From the NCBI RefSeq assembly GCF_000010985.1, contig NC_013939.1, forward strand, positions 711,501-775,500: 64,000 nucleotides of DNA. Reading direction: 5' to 3'. The notes below the pieces were generated by a model that did not search any database, was not told the origin of the DNA, and saw only the letters and a list, made by a program, of their open reading frames with translations. A program made the position numbers and the translations under genes. The stretch is from Deferribacter desulfuricans SSM1 (lineage in GTDB: Bacteria > Chrysiogenota > Deferribacteres > Deferribacterales > Deferribacteraceae). Below are positions 18,901 to 27,893 of this stretch, piece after piece (the first letter of the stretch is position 1; each line of letters starts with the position of its first letter).

Positions 18901-19716
18901 ATGAGGCATCAGTTAACCTTTTTAAAAAAAATATATGCCATTATTGGAATTATCTTTATTATTTATAGTTCATACCTTGTAGTAAAGCTTACAATGCATA
19001 TATGGCATAAAGTTGACTATGGTAAGGAGAATAAAAGTAAGCAGGAAGAACTATTTAAAGAAATGTTAACTGAAGAAAAAAAGGTAACCTATGATCTTGG
19101 GTATAAGGTAATTAAAGAAGAAGAATTAGAGAAACATTTTCATCATGTTGGTGATAGTGTGATTCATGATGAAATTAATTTATGTATTAAATGTCATGGA
19201 GATATCCCTCACGATAAAAATAAAGCAGTAAGAGCTTTTTTAAATATGCATAGTGATTTTTTGGCTTGTGAGACTTGTCATATAAGAATTAAGAAAGAAA
19301 AAAAGTTTGTTTGGTATGATAAAATAAATGGAGAAGTGAAAGAAAGTATAGAGATTTCAAAGTATTTGAGTAATTCCAAAATGAAGTTAATTCCTATGGT
19401 TCTTGAGAGAGGGGTATTCATAAGACCTGATTCTTCTGAATTGAGAAAATTTGTTGAGGAGTTTAGAAAAGTAGTAAATAAATTACCACCTGCTAAAAAA
19501 AGCCAAGGTTTAAAACTTATTCATAAATACACAGATAAGAATCCAGTTAGATGTGATGAATGCCATGCCCTAACTATTGATTTGAGTTATCTGCCTTTGT
19601 TAGAAATTGGTTATAAAAGGGAGAGAGTATTACAGATATTAAGTAATGAAGTTGTTGGAATGGTAAATAAATATAAAGAATTTTATATTCCAAAGTTTTT
19701 AGAGCCACAAAAGTAA
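18901..19716 (+). CDS. Membrane-anchored triheme c-type cytochrome
   Basis: One N-terminal uncleaved helix (KKIYAIIGIIFIIYSSYLVVKL) anchors a periplasmic domain with three CXXCH motifs (CIKCH, CETCH, CDECH). Histidine-rich segments such as EKHFHHVGDSVIHDE may supply distal ligands. GGAGG eight bases before the ATG lies in the end of the cytochrome b gene. It is probably the third subunit of the inner-membrane electron-transfer module. I do not recognise a named family; NapC/NrfH proteins differ in heme number and spacing. Confidence 0.82.
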   Translation: MRHQLTFLKKIYAIIGIIFIIYSSYLVVKLTMHIWHKVDYGKENKSKQEELFKEMLTEEKKVTYDLGYKVIKEEELEKHFHHVGDSVIHDEINLCIKCHGDIPHDKNKAVRAFLNMHSDFLACETCHIRIKKEKKFVWYDKINGEVKESIEISKYLSNSKMKLIPMVLERGVFIRPDSSELRKFVEEFRKVVNKLPPAKKSQGLKLIHKYTDKNPVRCDECHALTIDLSYLPLLEIGYKRERVLQILSNEVVGMVNKYKEFYIPKFLEPQK

Positions 19717-19731
19717 GTTAGCGGAGAAAAA

Positions 19732-20586
19732 ATGAAAAATTTTTATTATATTTTATTATTGTTGATTATAGTTTCAAGAATATATGCTTATGAGTTAATT
19801 AATGTTGATGAAATTTATAGTTATCAATTTGCAGCTGGAGAGGTTCCAGCTGCAGCTGTTTTTATCAAAGATAGTTTATTTGTTTTAGAAGCGAAGAAGG
19901 GGGAAATATTCAAAATTAATATTAAAAAAGGGGAGGTTAATAGAAAATTTAAATTAGAGGATTCAGTAGGAGCTGTTGGTATAACTTATTTTGATAATAA
20001 GTTTTTTGTACCAATACCAAATAAAAATAAGATTTGCGTTTATAATAAAAATTTTAAAAAGATGTATGAAATTAAAGTTAAGGATCCTACAGATATCGAA
20101 TTTTATAAAAATACATACATTGTTGTTAGTAATGATGGACATAAAATCCTTAGATTTAATTCTAAAACTTTAGACTTTATTGATGAAGTAGGCGTTATGG
20201 GGTTTTATGAGAGAGAATTTAGATACCCTTTTGATTTATTAATTGATAAAAATGGAGATATTTATGTTTCTGAGGTTATAAACACAAGAGTTCAAGTATT
20301 AAATAATAAATTTAAATTTGTTAAATATATAGGTAAGTGGGGGGTCAGTAGTGGACGTTTTTATAGACCAAAAGGGATAGCTTTTTACAAAAACTATTTG
20401 TTAGTAGCTGATGGATTTTTAGGTGTCATTCAGTTATTTGATAAAAAGACAGGGGATCTAAAATATTTATTAGGTAAAAAAGGGCAATTAATTAAGTTCA
20501 AATCTCCTGTGAGAATAAGAATCTATAAAGATTATTTAAGTGTTATTGATTATTTTACCAAAAAACTTTACGTTTTTAGGTTTTAA
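19732..20586 (+). CDS. Secreted NHL-repeat beta-propeller protein
   Basis: A signal peptide (MKNFYYILLLLIIVSRIYA) is followed by about six propeller blades. Typical strands are FRYPFDLLIDKNGDIYVSEVINTRVQVLN and GRFYRPKGIAFYKNYLLVADGFLGVIQLFD, the NHL pattern. It has no heme motif or lipobox, so it should be soluble in the periplasm or exported. GGAG precedes the ATG, and the 28-heme gene starts three bases after its stop. Similar propellers are encoded twice more in this cluster. Their likely role is as a scaffold or docking surface for cytochromes. Confidence 0.83.
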   Translation: MKNFYYILLLLIIVSRIYAYELINVDEIYSYQFAAGEVPAAAVFIKDSLFVLEAKKGEIFKINIKKGEVNRKFKLEDSVGAVGITYFDNKFFVPIPNKNKICVYNKNFKKMYEIKVKDPTDIEFYKNTYIVVSNDGHKILRFNSKTLDFIDEVGVMGFYEREFRYPFDLLIDKNGDIYVSEVINTRVQVLNNKFKFVKYIGKWGVSSGRFYRPKGIAFYKNYLLVADGFLGVIQLFDKKTGDLKYLLGKKGQLIKFKSPVRIRIYKDYLSVIDYFTKKLYVFRF

Positions 20587-20588
20587 AA

Positions 20589-23546
20589 ATGAGCAAGAGA
20601 AATATCTTTGTTTTAATGTTATTTTTAAATTTAATTCTATTCAGTTTAAAAGTTTATTCTGCACCTACGGGGCAGGAACCTGCTAAAGAATGCGCACTTT
20701 GTCATTATAGCTGGATGGATGAATTTATGTTTCAACATAAAGGAACTGATATAGTTAAATTTCCTGAAAAAAGAGTAGTAGCTGAAGAGATAATGTGTTT
20801 TTCCTGTCACGATGGGACAGTTGTAGATAGTAGAATTCGAGTTTGGGCTGAGGATAAACATAAAGTTGGTGTCAAGCCGTCAAAAAATGTTATAGTTCCA
20901 AAAAAGTTACCACTTAAAGATGGAAAGATTGTTTGTGCTACATGTCATAGTGCTCATGGTACAGGTGAACCTGAGAAAGAAGGTATCTCAAGAAGTATAT
21001 TTTTAAGAATGCGAAATGAAAATTCTGAGTTATGCAAATCATGCCATACAAATAAATTTGGTAAAAATAATCACCCTGATGCGAAAGTAGATTATTTGAT
21101 AAATGAAGAATTTTTTAGAGCAGGAGGTGTATTAGGTAGAGAAAATAATGTGATATGTGAAAGTTGTCACACTCCTCACGGACCTAAAGAAAAAAAGCTA
21201 CTGTTGGGTAAATATGTTAATTCTGAATTGTGTTCCTATTGCCATACCGATAAATTAGAAAAAGGGAAGTATTACAAAAAAGGGGTGTTAACTCATCCAG
21301 TAAATATCATTTTTAAAGATAAAGTAAAAAGAATAGAAGTTGAACGAAATGGGGGGATTTTTGTTGAAGATAAAATTGTCTGCCTTACATGTCACAATAC
21401 CCATAAAGGTGTAAATAAATCTTTGTTGATTATAAATAATAAAAATGATGAGTTATGTTTTAAATGTCATAATGAAAAAAAAGCGATTTATTTTACCAAA
21501 CATAATATGAAAAAATTAAAAAGTTTTATGAGTAAATTTAAAAAATCACCTTATGAACATGGTGTTTGTTCTGCATGTCATGATCCTCATGGATGGGCAT
21601 TGGATTTACCCAAAACGGATGATGATTTGTTGAGTAAAGCTTGTTTTTCATGTCATTTAGACAAAAGAATTGTGAAAGGTAAAGTAATTAATAAAAATAA
21701 ATACAATCATCCTGTATTTATTGAAAGTAAATATAAAACAGATTTACCATTATTTGAAAAAGAGAATAAATATTTTAGCGAAATATTAAATGACAATAAT
21801 AATCGTAATAACATAACCTGTGCTACATGTCATAATTCACATATAAAAAGTAAAAACTTTTTAAGAAAAGAAGTCAAAGACGGTAAGTTATGTCTAAGTT
21901 GTCATAATAGGAAAAAAGCAATTGTTGGTTCTGCTCATGGTAAAGATAAATTAAATTGCGTTTCTTGTCACAAGATACACAACTCTGATAATAAAAATCT
22001 TTTAATTAACTCATTAGAGAATGTTTGTTATGATTGTCATAGTAAAGGAAAAATAGCAAAGGAAAAATTGGTAGGTGAACATTCTCATCCAGTAAATATA
22101 ATCCCTTCAAACAAAATAACAACTAGTAATGGTAAGTTTATAGAAGGGAAAATAATGTGTGTTAGTTGTCATGATCCCCATAATCCTGGCAAATTAGGTA
22201 AGTTTTTAATAAACAACCCAAAAAATACTGATATTTTATGTTTGAATTGTCATAAAGATAAAGATAACATTTTGATTACAAAACATGCAAAAATTAAAAA
22301 AAATAATGAGTTATTTGTTTGTACTGAATGCCATATTCCTCATAATGCTAAAAGCAAAAAATATCTTTTCAAAGAGATAATTAAAACAGAGAATGATTAT
22401 TGTTTAATATGTCATAATAAAGATGGTATAGCACATAAGAAAGTGGTAAAATTAATGCATCCTATTGGAAAAGTGAATGATTCTGAAAAATATAATTTAA
22501 AGGAATTGAGTTGTATCTCATGCCATGATGCACATAATAAAAATAGTGGTTATAAAGAAAATTATTTTCTTAAAGCTTATGATAGCAATATTTGTTTTAA
22601 TTGTCATAAAGATAAAACTACCTTTACAAATTCTAAACACAATGTGAGTAAAAAGAGTGGTAATTTATTTAAAAAGTTTAATGAAAACAGTTGTGAATTT
22701 TGCCATGATATACATTTTCAAAAAAATGATTATTTAAAAACTAGTGACAATAACGATAGATGTGTAGAGTGCCATAAATTAAGATCTATTGTTGGAGATA
22801 AGGTCATATACAATAGCCATCCATTTGTGTTAGCTCAAAATATAAATTACAATAAATATAAGCTTCTTGATGGGAAAATAGTGTGCTCTACGTGTCACGA
22901 TCCTCATTTAGATAATAATTTTATGCTTTCAAAGAATATAGGTTCTACAGATGAGCTTTGTACAGGTTGTCATAAAAATAAAAAAGATGTTACTTTTTCT
23001 GAACATAATTTAAAAAATATATTACATATAAAATTGAATTCGGTGTGCAAAGAGTGTCATAAACCACACAATTATCCAAAAAGCAATAATTTATTATGGC
23101 CATATAATAAATATAATGACGAAAATTTCATAGAAGACTTATGTTTATACTGTCATAACAGTAAGGGGTTGGCAAATAAAAAAACTGTAAATTATTATGG
23201 CCATCCAAAAATAGTAATTACTTACAATGAGTTGATAGCTAAAGGGATAAAATTATTTGATAATCAAGGGAATAAAAATATTAAGGGCATTATTACTTGT
23301 TCAACTTGTCATGATGCTCATGTTTGGAGTGAAAAGGAAAACTTTAAAAAAATATATAGTAATGTAGAGGGTAATTCGTTGAATAGTTTTTTAATGTATT
23401 CCGAAGTGATTAAATTGTGCAATACGTGCCATGGAGCAGAAGGTTTGACAAGATATAAGTATTACCATACTGAAAAATACAGAAAAAAAAGTCAAAGAAA
23501 ACTCTTGAAACCTAAAAATATATTAGATATTCTTATAGGTAATTAG
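20589..23546 (+). CDS. 28-heme c-type cytochrome
   Basis: A signal peptide (MSKRNIFVLMLFLNLILFSLKVYS) precedes 28 CXXCH motifs spread over 985 residues. No atypical motif is needed to reach that count. The motifs come in pairs of the form CxxCHxPH-(x15-30)-LCxxCH, with HP(V/I) segments between pairs, the doubled-CXXCH architecture of cytochrome c3-like wires. There is no membrane anchor; the C-terminus is very basic. It is probably a long periplasmic or outer-surface electron wire. SD is weak (AGG inside the NHL gene), consistent with coupled translation. Such proteins occur in metal- and mineral-respiring bacteria. Confidence 0.9.
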   Translation: MSKRNIFVLMLFLNLILFSLKVYSAPTGQEPAKECALCHYSWMDEFMFQHKGTDIVKFPEKRVVAEEIMCFSCHDGTVVDSRIRVWAEDKHKVGVKPSKNVIVPKKLPLKDGKIVCATCHSAHGTGEPEKEGISRSIFLRMRNENSELCKSCHTNKFGKNNHPDAKVDYLINEEFFRAGGVLGRENNVICESCHTPHGPKEKKLLLGKYVNSELCSYCHTDKLEKGKYYKKGVLTHPVNIIFKDKVKRIEVERNGGIFVEDKIVCLTCHNTHKGVNKSLLIINNKNDELCFKCHNEKKAIYFTKHNMKKLKSFMSKFKKSPYEHGVCSACHDPHGWALDLPKTDDDLLSKACFSCHLDKRIVKGKVINKNKYNHPVFIESKYKTDLPLFEKENKYFSEILNDNNNRNNITCATCHNSHIKSKNFLRKEVKDGKLCLSCHNRKKAIVGSAHGKDKLNCVSCHKIHNSDNKNLLINSLENVCYDCHSKGKIAKEKLVGEHSHPVNIIPSNKITTSNGKFIEGKIMCVSCHDPHNPGKLGKFLINNPKNTDILCLNCHKDKDNILITKHAKIKKNNELFVCTECHIPHNAKSKKYLFKEIIKTENDYCLICHNKDGIAHKKVVKLMHPIGKVNDSEKYNLKELSCISCHDAHNKNSGYKENYFLKAYDSNICFNCHKDKTTFTNSKHNVSKKSGNLFKKFNENSCEFCHDIHFQKNDYLKTSDNNDRCVECHKLRSIVGDKVIYNSHPFVLAQNINYNKYKLLDGKIVCSTCHDPHLDNNFMLSKNIGSTDELCTGCHKNKKDVTFSEHNLKNILHIKLNSVCKECHKPHNYPKSNNLLWPYNKYNDENFIEDLCLYCHNSKGLANKKTVNYYGHPKIVITYNELIAKGIKLFDNQGNKNIKGIITCSTCHDAHVWSEKENFKKIYSNVEGNSLNSFLMYSEVIKLCNTCHGAEGLTRYKYYHTEKYRKKSQRKLLKPKNILDILIGN

Positions 23547-23601
23547 ATTTGATTTTATTTGATTTTATTTGATTTGGTATGGAATTTGCTTATTTGATTT
23601 A
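23547..23601 (+). promoter_or_regulatory. Sigma-54 promoter candidate flanked by a 10-base tandem repeat
   Basis: TGGTAT-GGAAT-TTGCT (23575-23590) keeps the invariant GG and GC at the correct 10-base separation. Three copies of ATTTGATTTT end at the -24 element (23547-23575) and a fourth copy (ATTTGATTTA) follows at 23592. A transcript would start near 23601, before the GGAGG and ATG of the next gene. Confidence 0.5.
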
Positions 23602-23621
23602 TAAAGTATTGGAGGTTGATA

Positions 23622-24926
23622 ATGAAAAAATTTTTTATTTTCTTTATTATATTGTTATCCCCACTAATTTTATATGCTTTTAATTGTACAACCTCAAAAT
23701 GTCATAATGATATTAAAAAACTTGAGTTTGCTCATGGACCTGTAGCTGCAGAGCAGTGTACTGTATGTCATGTTGCTAGTAATATAGAAATTAAAAAACA
23801 TATTGATAGACCAAAGAGTTTTATAGATTTCAAATCTCCTACAGGAGATGATCCTGTGTGTATTATGTGCCATGATAATAAAATGAACGGCAAGTATGTG
23901 CATGCTCCAGTAAATACTGGTGATTGTACAGCTTGTCATAACCCACATGGAGGTACTAATAAATATTTTATAAAGAGTAAAAATGAGTCCAAGACATGCT
24001 TTGAATGCCACGAAAATAATAAAACTGTGAAAAAATACTTACATGGTCCAGTAGCAGCAGGTGAGTGTTCCTCTTGCCACGATCCGCACTCTTCTGATTA
24101 TAAATTTCAATTAAAAGCTGACAAGGATAAGTTATGTTTTATGTGTCATAGTGATAAAAAAGAAGGTTTTAAGAAAGTTGTGGTTCACCAACCTGTTAAG
24201 GATGGTTGTACTAAATGCCATGATCCGCACAATTCTGATACAAAGTTCCATTTAAGGGCAAAATCAGAAAAAGAGTTATGCTTGAGTTGTCATAAAAAAG
24301 ACAAAAATTTATTTCATTTAATTAATAATGCAAAATATAAACATAAACCGGTTAGTGATGGAAATTGTGGTGATTGTCATAATCCTCATTCTTCTGATTT
24401 TGGTAAATTACTATTGAGTGATACTAAAAATATTTGTTTTGATTGTCATGATGATATCGGAGAGAAAGTAAAGAATTCTAAATATGTGCATGGACCTGTT
24501 AAAACAGATGGTTGTACTGCTTGTCATGATGTCCATGGTGCGAAATTTCCTTTTATCTTAAAAATGGCTTTTCCTAAAAAGTTTTATAACCCTTATAAAA
24601 AAGGTTTGTATGATTTGTGCTTTAATTGTCATAATGAACAAATTCTACAGTTTGCATCAACAACAAAGTATACTGGTTTTAGAAATGGAGATAAAAATCT
24701 TCATTATTTACATGTTAGGATTAAAGGTAAGGGAAGAAGTTGTAAAGCCTGTCACGAAGTTCATGCTTCCAATCAGCCAAAGCATGTTAGGAAATCTGTA
24801 CCGTTTGGATCTGGAGGTTGGGAGCTTCCTATTAATTTTACAAAGACTAAAACTGGTGGCAGTTGTGTCGTAGGTTGTCATAAACCAAAGAGTTATGACA
24901 GAGTTCATCCTGTAAAAAATAATTAA
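23622..24926 (+). CDS. Pentadecaheme c-type cytochrome (doubled-CXXCH type)
   Basis: A signal peptide (MKKFFIFFIILLSPLILYA) is followed by 13 CXXCH motifs, one CX4CH (CTTSKCH) at the N-terminus and one CX3CH (CVVGCH) at the C-terminus. A repeated unit of about 40-45 residues, HGPV(A/K)xGxCxxCHDPHxSD...LCFxCH, makes up the chain. This is the doubled-CXXCH family. ATG 23622 follows GGAGG by six bases; a TTG six bases earlier is too close to that site. No anchor is seen. It may have its own sigma-54 promoter. Confidence 0.88.
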   Translation: MKKFFIFFIILLSPLILYAFNCTTSKCHNDIKKLEFAHGPVAAEQCTVCHVASNIEIKKHIDRPKSFIDFKSPTGDDPVCIMCHDNKMNGKYVHAPVNTGDCTACHNPHGGTNKYFIKSKNESKTCFECHENNKTVKKYLHGPVAAGECSSCHDPHSSDYKFQLKADKDKLCFMCHSDKKEGFKKVVVHQPVKDGCTKCHDPHNSDTKFHLRAKSEKELCLSCHKKDKNLFHLINNAKYKHKPVSDGNCGDCHNPHSSDFGKLLLSDTKNICFDCHDDIGEKVKNSKYVHGPVKTDGCTACHDVHGAKFPFILKMAFPKKFYNPYKKGLYDLCFNCHNEQILQFASTTKYTGFRNGDKNLHYLHVRIKGKGRSCKACHEVHASNQPKHVRKSVPFGSGGWELPINFTKTKTGGSCVVGCHKPKSYDRVHPVKNN

Positions 24927-24938
24927 AGGGGATGAGTT

Positions 24939-25880
24939 ATGAGAATTGCAAATTTAATAATAATATTTTTCATTTTTACAAATGTATGTTTTTCTTTCCC
25001 CCTAAAAAACATAAAAAAGGGAGATGTGTTTGATTTTAGTAAGTTTACATCGCAAGAATCGAATTTTGCTAACTCACTTAAAGATAAAAAAATAAAAATG
25101 GTTTTATTGTGGAGGAGTGATAAACAATTGAGTGTTAAAATAGCTAAAAATTTTAAAAAGATTTGTAGCACTAAAAATATATATTGCTACTCAATGGATA
25201 TAAAACAGATAAAAAAAGATGAATTACTTAAATTAATTGGCGATTTGTCCAAAAACTTTTATGTAACCTTATATAATGGTGATATCATTGAGGATTTAGG
25301 AATATACACTTTACCTGTAACAATATTTTTAGATAAAAATAATAAAGTAATTGATGCTATTGGATATGAAGGCCAATATTATGTTAAGATAAATAGATAT
25401 TTAGACTATTTGACAGGTAAAATAAGTAAAGATGAATATGAAAAATATAGTAATACATCAGTTGTTGATCGAAGAAGAAGCATATTACCAGAAATAAATT
25501 TTATAAAAAGATTGATTCGCGATAGTCAGAAAGATGATGCGATAAAAAGGCTTAGTTCTCTAAAATTGGATAATTTAACTAATTTTGAAAAAGTTAAACT
25601 GTCAGAAGTTTATATATTATTACAAAGATATAAAGATGCTGTTAAATTATTAGAGCCTATATCTGATAAATTTATTGATGCTAAATTTTATTTAAGTTTG
25701 GCTTACTATAACATAGGTGAATATGAAAAATCATTAAACTTATTGAAAAATATAGAGAAAATTTATCCTAACAAAAGGAGACTTTATTTTTTACTTGGAA
25801 AAGTTTATAAATCTAAAGGTGATTTTAAAAAAGGGTGTGAATACTTTGAAAAGTCTTGTGAACAAAATCTTATTAATTAG
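24939..25880 (+). CDS. Secreted thioredoxin-fold / TPR protein lacking CXXC
   Basis: Signal peptide (MRIANLIIIFFIFTNVCFS), then a TlpA-like thioredoxin fold (about 30-155: KMVLLWRSDKQLSVKIAKNF, LGIYTLPVTIFLDKNNKVIDAIGYEG). The place of the CXXC is taken by RSDK, so it cannot be a thiol oxidoreductase of the usual kind. Residues 185-313 are TPR-like helices (AKFYLSLAYYNIGEYEKSLNLL). AAGGGGATGAG precedes the ATG. Its place between two cytochrome genes suggests a chaperone or assembly factor for apocytochromes. Confidence 0.78.
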   Translation: MRIANLIIIFFIFTNVCFSFPLKNIKKGDVFDFSKFTSQESNFANSLKDKKIKMVLLWRSDKQLSVKIAKNFKKICSTKNIYCYSMDIKQIKKDELLKLIGDLSKNFYVTLYNGDIIEDLGIYTLPVTIFLDKNNKVIDAIGYEGQYYVKINRYLDYLTGKISKDEYEKYSNTSVVDRRRSILPEINFIKRLIRDSQKDDAIKRLSSLKLDNLTNFEKVKLSEVYILLQRYKDAVKLLEPISDKFIDAKFYLSLAYYNIGEYEKSLNLLKNIEKIYPNKRRLYFLLGKVYKSKGDFKKGCEYFEKSCEQNLIN

Positions 25881-26778
25881 CTTTTTTATATTTGTTTATA
25901 GCTTAGCTTATTCTAATGATATAGTTATTGTTTATCCTTTTGATAATATGATTGTAAATGATTCTCAAATACATATTATTGGTTATGTTAGCCAAAAAGA
26001 TAAAGTAGAAATTATAAGTAATAAGAATTTAATAGATATTAAAAATTTTCAGAAACTAAAAACAAAAGACGGACTTAAATATGTTTTTATGACAAAGGTT
26101 AATGTAGATAAAGGGATTAATGAAATTAATGTAAAATATAAACAAAATAATATAAGTTTGACAGTTAAATATTTGACTTCAGCCGAATTATATAGAGACA
26201 AAATTAAGAGAAAAACGTATTTTCATTTGGATGAAAATAAAAGTTTATGTGTTAGCTGTCATAATTTTAAAAAGATAAAAGACTGTCAGGTTTGTCATTC
26301 AGATAAAATGAACTATACATATGTACATGGTCCTGCAGCAGCATGGCAATGTTTTCAGTGCCATGATAAAAATAATTATTTTGCTCCAAAACAACCAATA
26401 TCTAGCATCTGTTTGCAATGTCATGAGGAGTTTAGGAATAATATGTTTAATGCGCCATATGCTCATGGTCCAACAGTAGCTGGATATTGTAATATTTGTC
26501 ATGATTCACACGGTTCAAATAGGAAATATTTATTAAATGATAAGATCAATAATTTGTGTATTAATTGCCATTCAGAAAAAAAGTCAGGAGTTCATGTTTT
26601 AGCTAATTTTACTTCTTCAGCTCATCCTACAAGTGGTAAGAAGATTCCTGGAACAAAAGAGGAAATTAGTTGTGTTTCTTGTCATAATCCACACTATGGA
26701 GAATCTAAACAGCTATTTCAAAATGGTGTTAAAGATTTTATGATACTTTGTACCAGTTGTCATAAAGATAAACTATAG
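25846..26778 (+). CDS. Octaheme c-type cytochrome with N-terminal Ig-like domain
   Basis: After a signal peptide (KILLISFFIFVYSLAYS) comes a beta-sandwich-like domain (IVIVYPFDNMIVNDSQIHI ... GINEINVKY). Eight CXXCH motifs follow (CVSCH, CQVCH, CFQCH, CLQCH, CNICH, CINCH, CVSCH, CTSCH). The blocks YVHGPAAAWQCFQCH and YAHGPTVAGYCNICH relate it to the 15-heme protein. The start is uncertain: I prefer TTG 25846, preceded by AAGGGTG, which gives MKSLVNK before the signal core. GTG 25837 or 25858 is possible, and ATG 25795 would overlap the previous gene by 86 bases. The preferred start overlaps it by 35. Confidence 0.8.
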   Translation: MKSLVNKILLISFFIFVYSLAYSNDIVIVYPFDNMIVNDSQIHIIGYVSQKDKVEIISNKNLIDIKNFQKLKTKDGLKYVFMTKVNVDKGINEINVKYKQNNISLTVKYLTSAELYRDKIKRKTYFHLDENKSLCVSCHNFKKIKDCQVCHSDKMNYTYVHGPAAAWQCFQCHDKNNYFAPKQPISSICLQCHEEFRNNMFNAPYAHGPTVAGYCNICHDSHGSNRKYLLNDKINNLCINCHSEKKSGVHVLANFTSSAHPTSGKKIPGTKEEISCVSCHNPHYGESKQLFQNGVKDFMILCTSCHKDKL

Positions 26779-26791
26779 TATGGGGGGTTGC

Positions 26792-27892
26792 ATGAAACTT
26801 TTTAGGATATTTTTGACTATTTTAATAGGTATTTTTATTTTTGGTTGCTCAACTAAACAGCCAGTATTTAAAATAGATCAGTATGTTTGGCCAAAAGAAT
26901 CAGCAAATCCTAAATTTAAAGCTGTAAGAGTTATAGCAAATTCAGAAGAGTTTCCTGGAAAAGCATCGAGTAAAAACAGATTATTACAGGAATTGGTTGG
27001 TGATATTAATGTAAAATGGGTAGATTATAGAGCTATAAGAATTGCAACTGATGGTAGAGGCAAAGTTTATATAGCAGCACCAATTGCATTTAAAATACAG
27101 ATAATTGATTTTATACAGAAAGAGATTAGGGATATAAGGTTTGGCTCTATTATGCCTTGTGCCATAGATGTTACTAAAGATGGTAGGATATTTATTGGTA
27201 ATAGATCTGGTGGAAATGTTATGGAAATCACAGAAGATAAAAAGGTTTTATGGTCATATGGAAGAAAAGTTAATGATAAAGACTTCGAGAAGTTAAAAGC
27301 TGAAAAAAAATTCGATGTTGATGGACTATATAAAGATATTTCAGATGTTTTGGTTTATAAAAATAAATTGTATGTAGCTGATCAAATTTTTGGAAGAATT
27401 GATATTTTAACTCTAGATGGTAAATTCATTAAAAGCATAAAAAAGGTTCCAGCACCTACAGCCATAGCTATAGATCCACAGACTGAAGATATTTATGCAG
27501 TATCCAAATTTATTGGGAAAGTATTTATTTATGATAAAGACGGTAATTTTAAGGGGGAGTTATTAGAACCGGGAGATAATATTTGGGCACTGAACTTTCC
27601 AAACGGAATAGACTTTGATTCTGAAGGGCATATTTATATTGTGGATATTGCTTCAAATGGATTTAAAGTATATGATAAAAAAGGAACTTTTTTATATTAT
27701 ATGGGAGCACAAAAACCTTCTGTTTATTTAGGTGGATTTAATAACCCTAAAGATTTGGTAATTGATGATAAGGATAGAATTTATGTATTAGATGCTCCAA
27801 ATAAAAGGGTTGTTATTTTTCAATATTTAGGAGAGTTATATAAAAAAGGTAGGAGAAATATGACAGTTGATGAGCCTATGTTGAGGTGGTAA
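26792..27892 (+). CDS. NHL-repeat beta-propeller lipoprotein
   Basis: A lipobox (IFIFGC) ends a lipoprotein signal, predicting attachment to a membrane. Propeller blades include IRIATDGRGKVYIAAPIAFKI, CAIDVTKDGRIFIGNRS and FPNGIDFDSEGHIYIVDI. The segment after the lipobox, DQYVWPKESANPKFKAVRVI, resembles FDKLFWPDMVNPKIALVDI in the lipoprotein at 36444, so the two are paralogues. ATG 26792 follows GGGGGG by four bases; the ATG at 26780 overlaps that site and is unlikely. It probably serves as an outer-membrane docking partner for the cytochromes. Confidence 0.84.
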   Translation: MKLFRIFLTILIGIFIFGCSTKQPVFKIDQYVWPKESANPKFKAVRVIANSEEFPGKASSKNRLLQELVGDINVKWVDYRAIRIATDGRGKVYIAAPIAFKIQIIDFIQKEIRDIRFGSIMPCAIDVTKDGRIFIGNRSGGNVMEITEDKKVLWSYGRKVNDKDFEKLKAEKKFDVDGLYKDISDVLVYKNKLYVADQIFGRIDILTLDGKFIKSIKKVPAPTAIAIDPQTEDIYAVSKFIGKVFIYDKDGNFKGELLEPGDNIWALNFPNGIDFDSEGHIYIVDIASNGFKVYDKKGTFLYYMGAQKPSVYLGGFNNPKDLVIDDKDRIYVLDAPNKRVVIFQYLGELYKKGRRNMTVDEPMLRW

Positions 27893-27893
27893 T

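Noticed and set aside
23694-24011. 105-codon minus-strand open frame
   Set aside because: It arises from the repeated CXXCH codons of the 15-heme gene read backwards.
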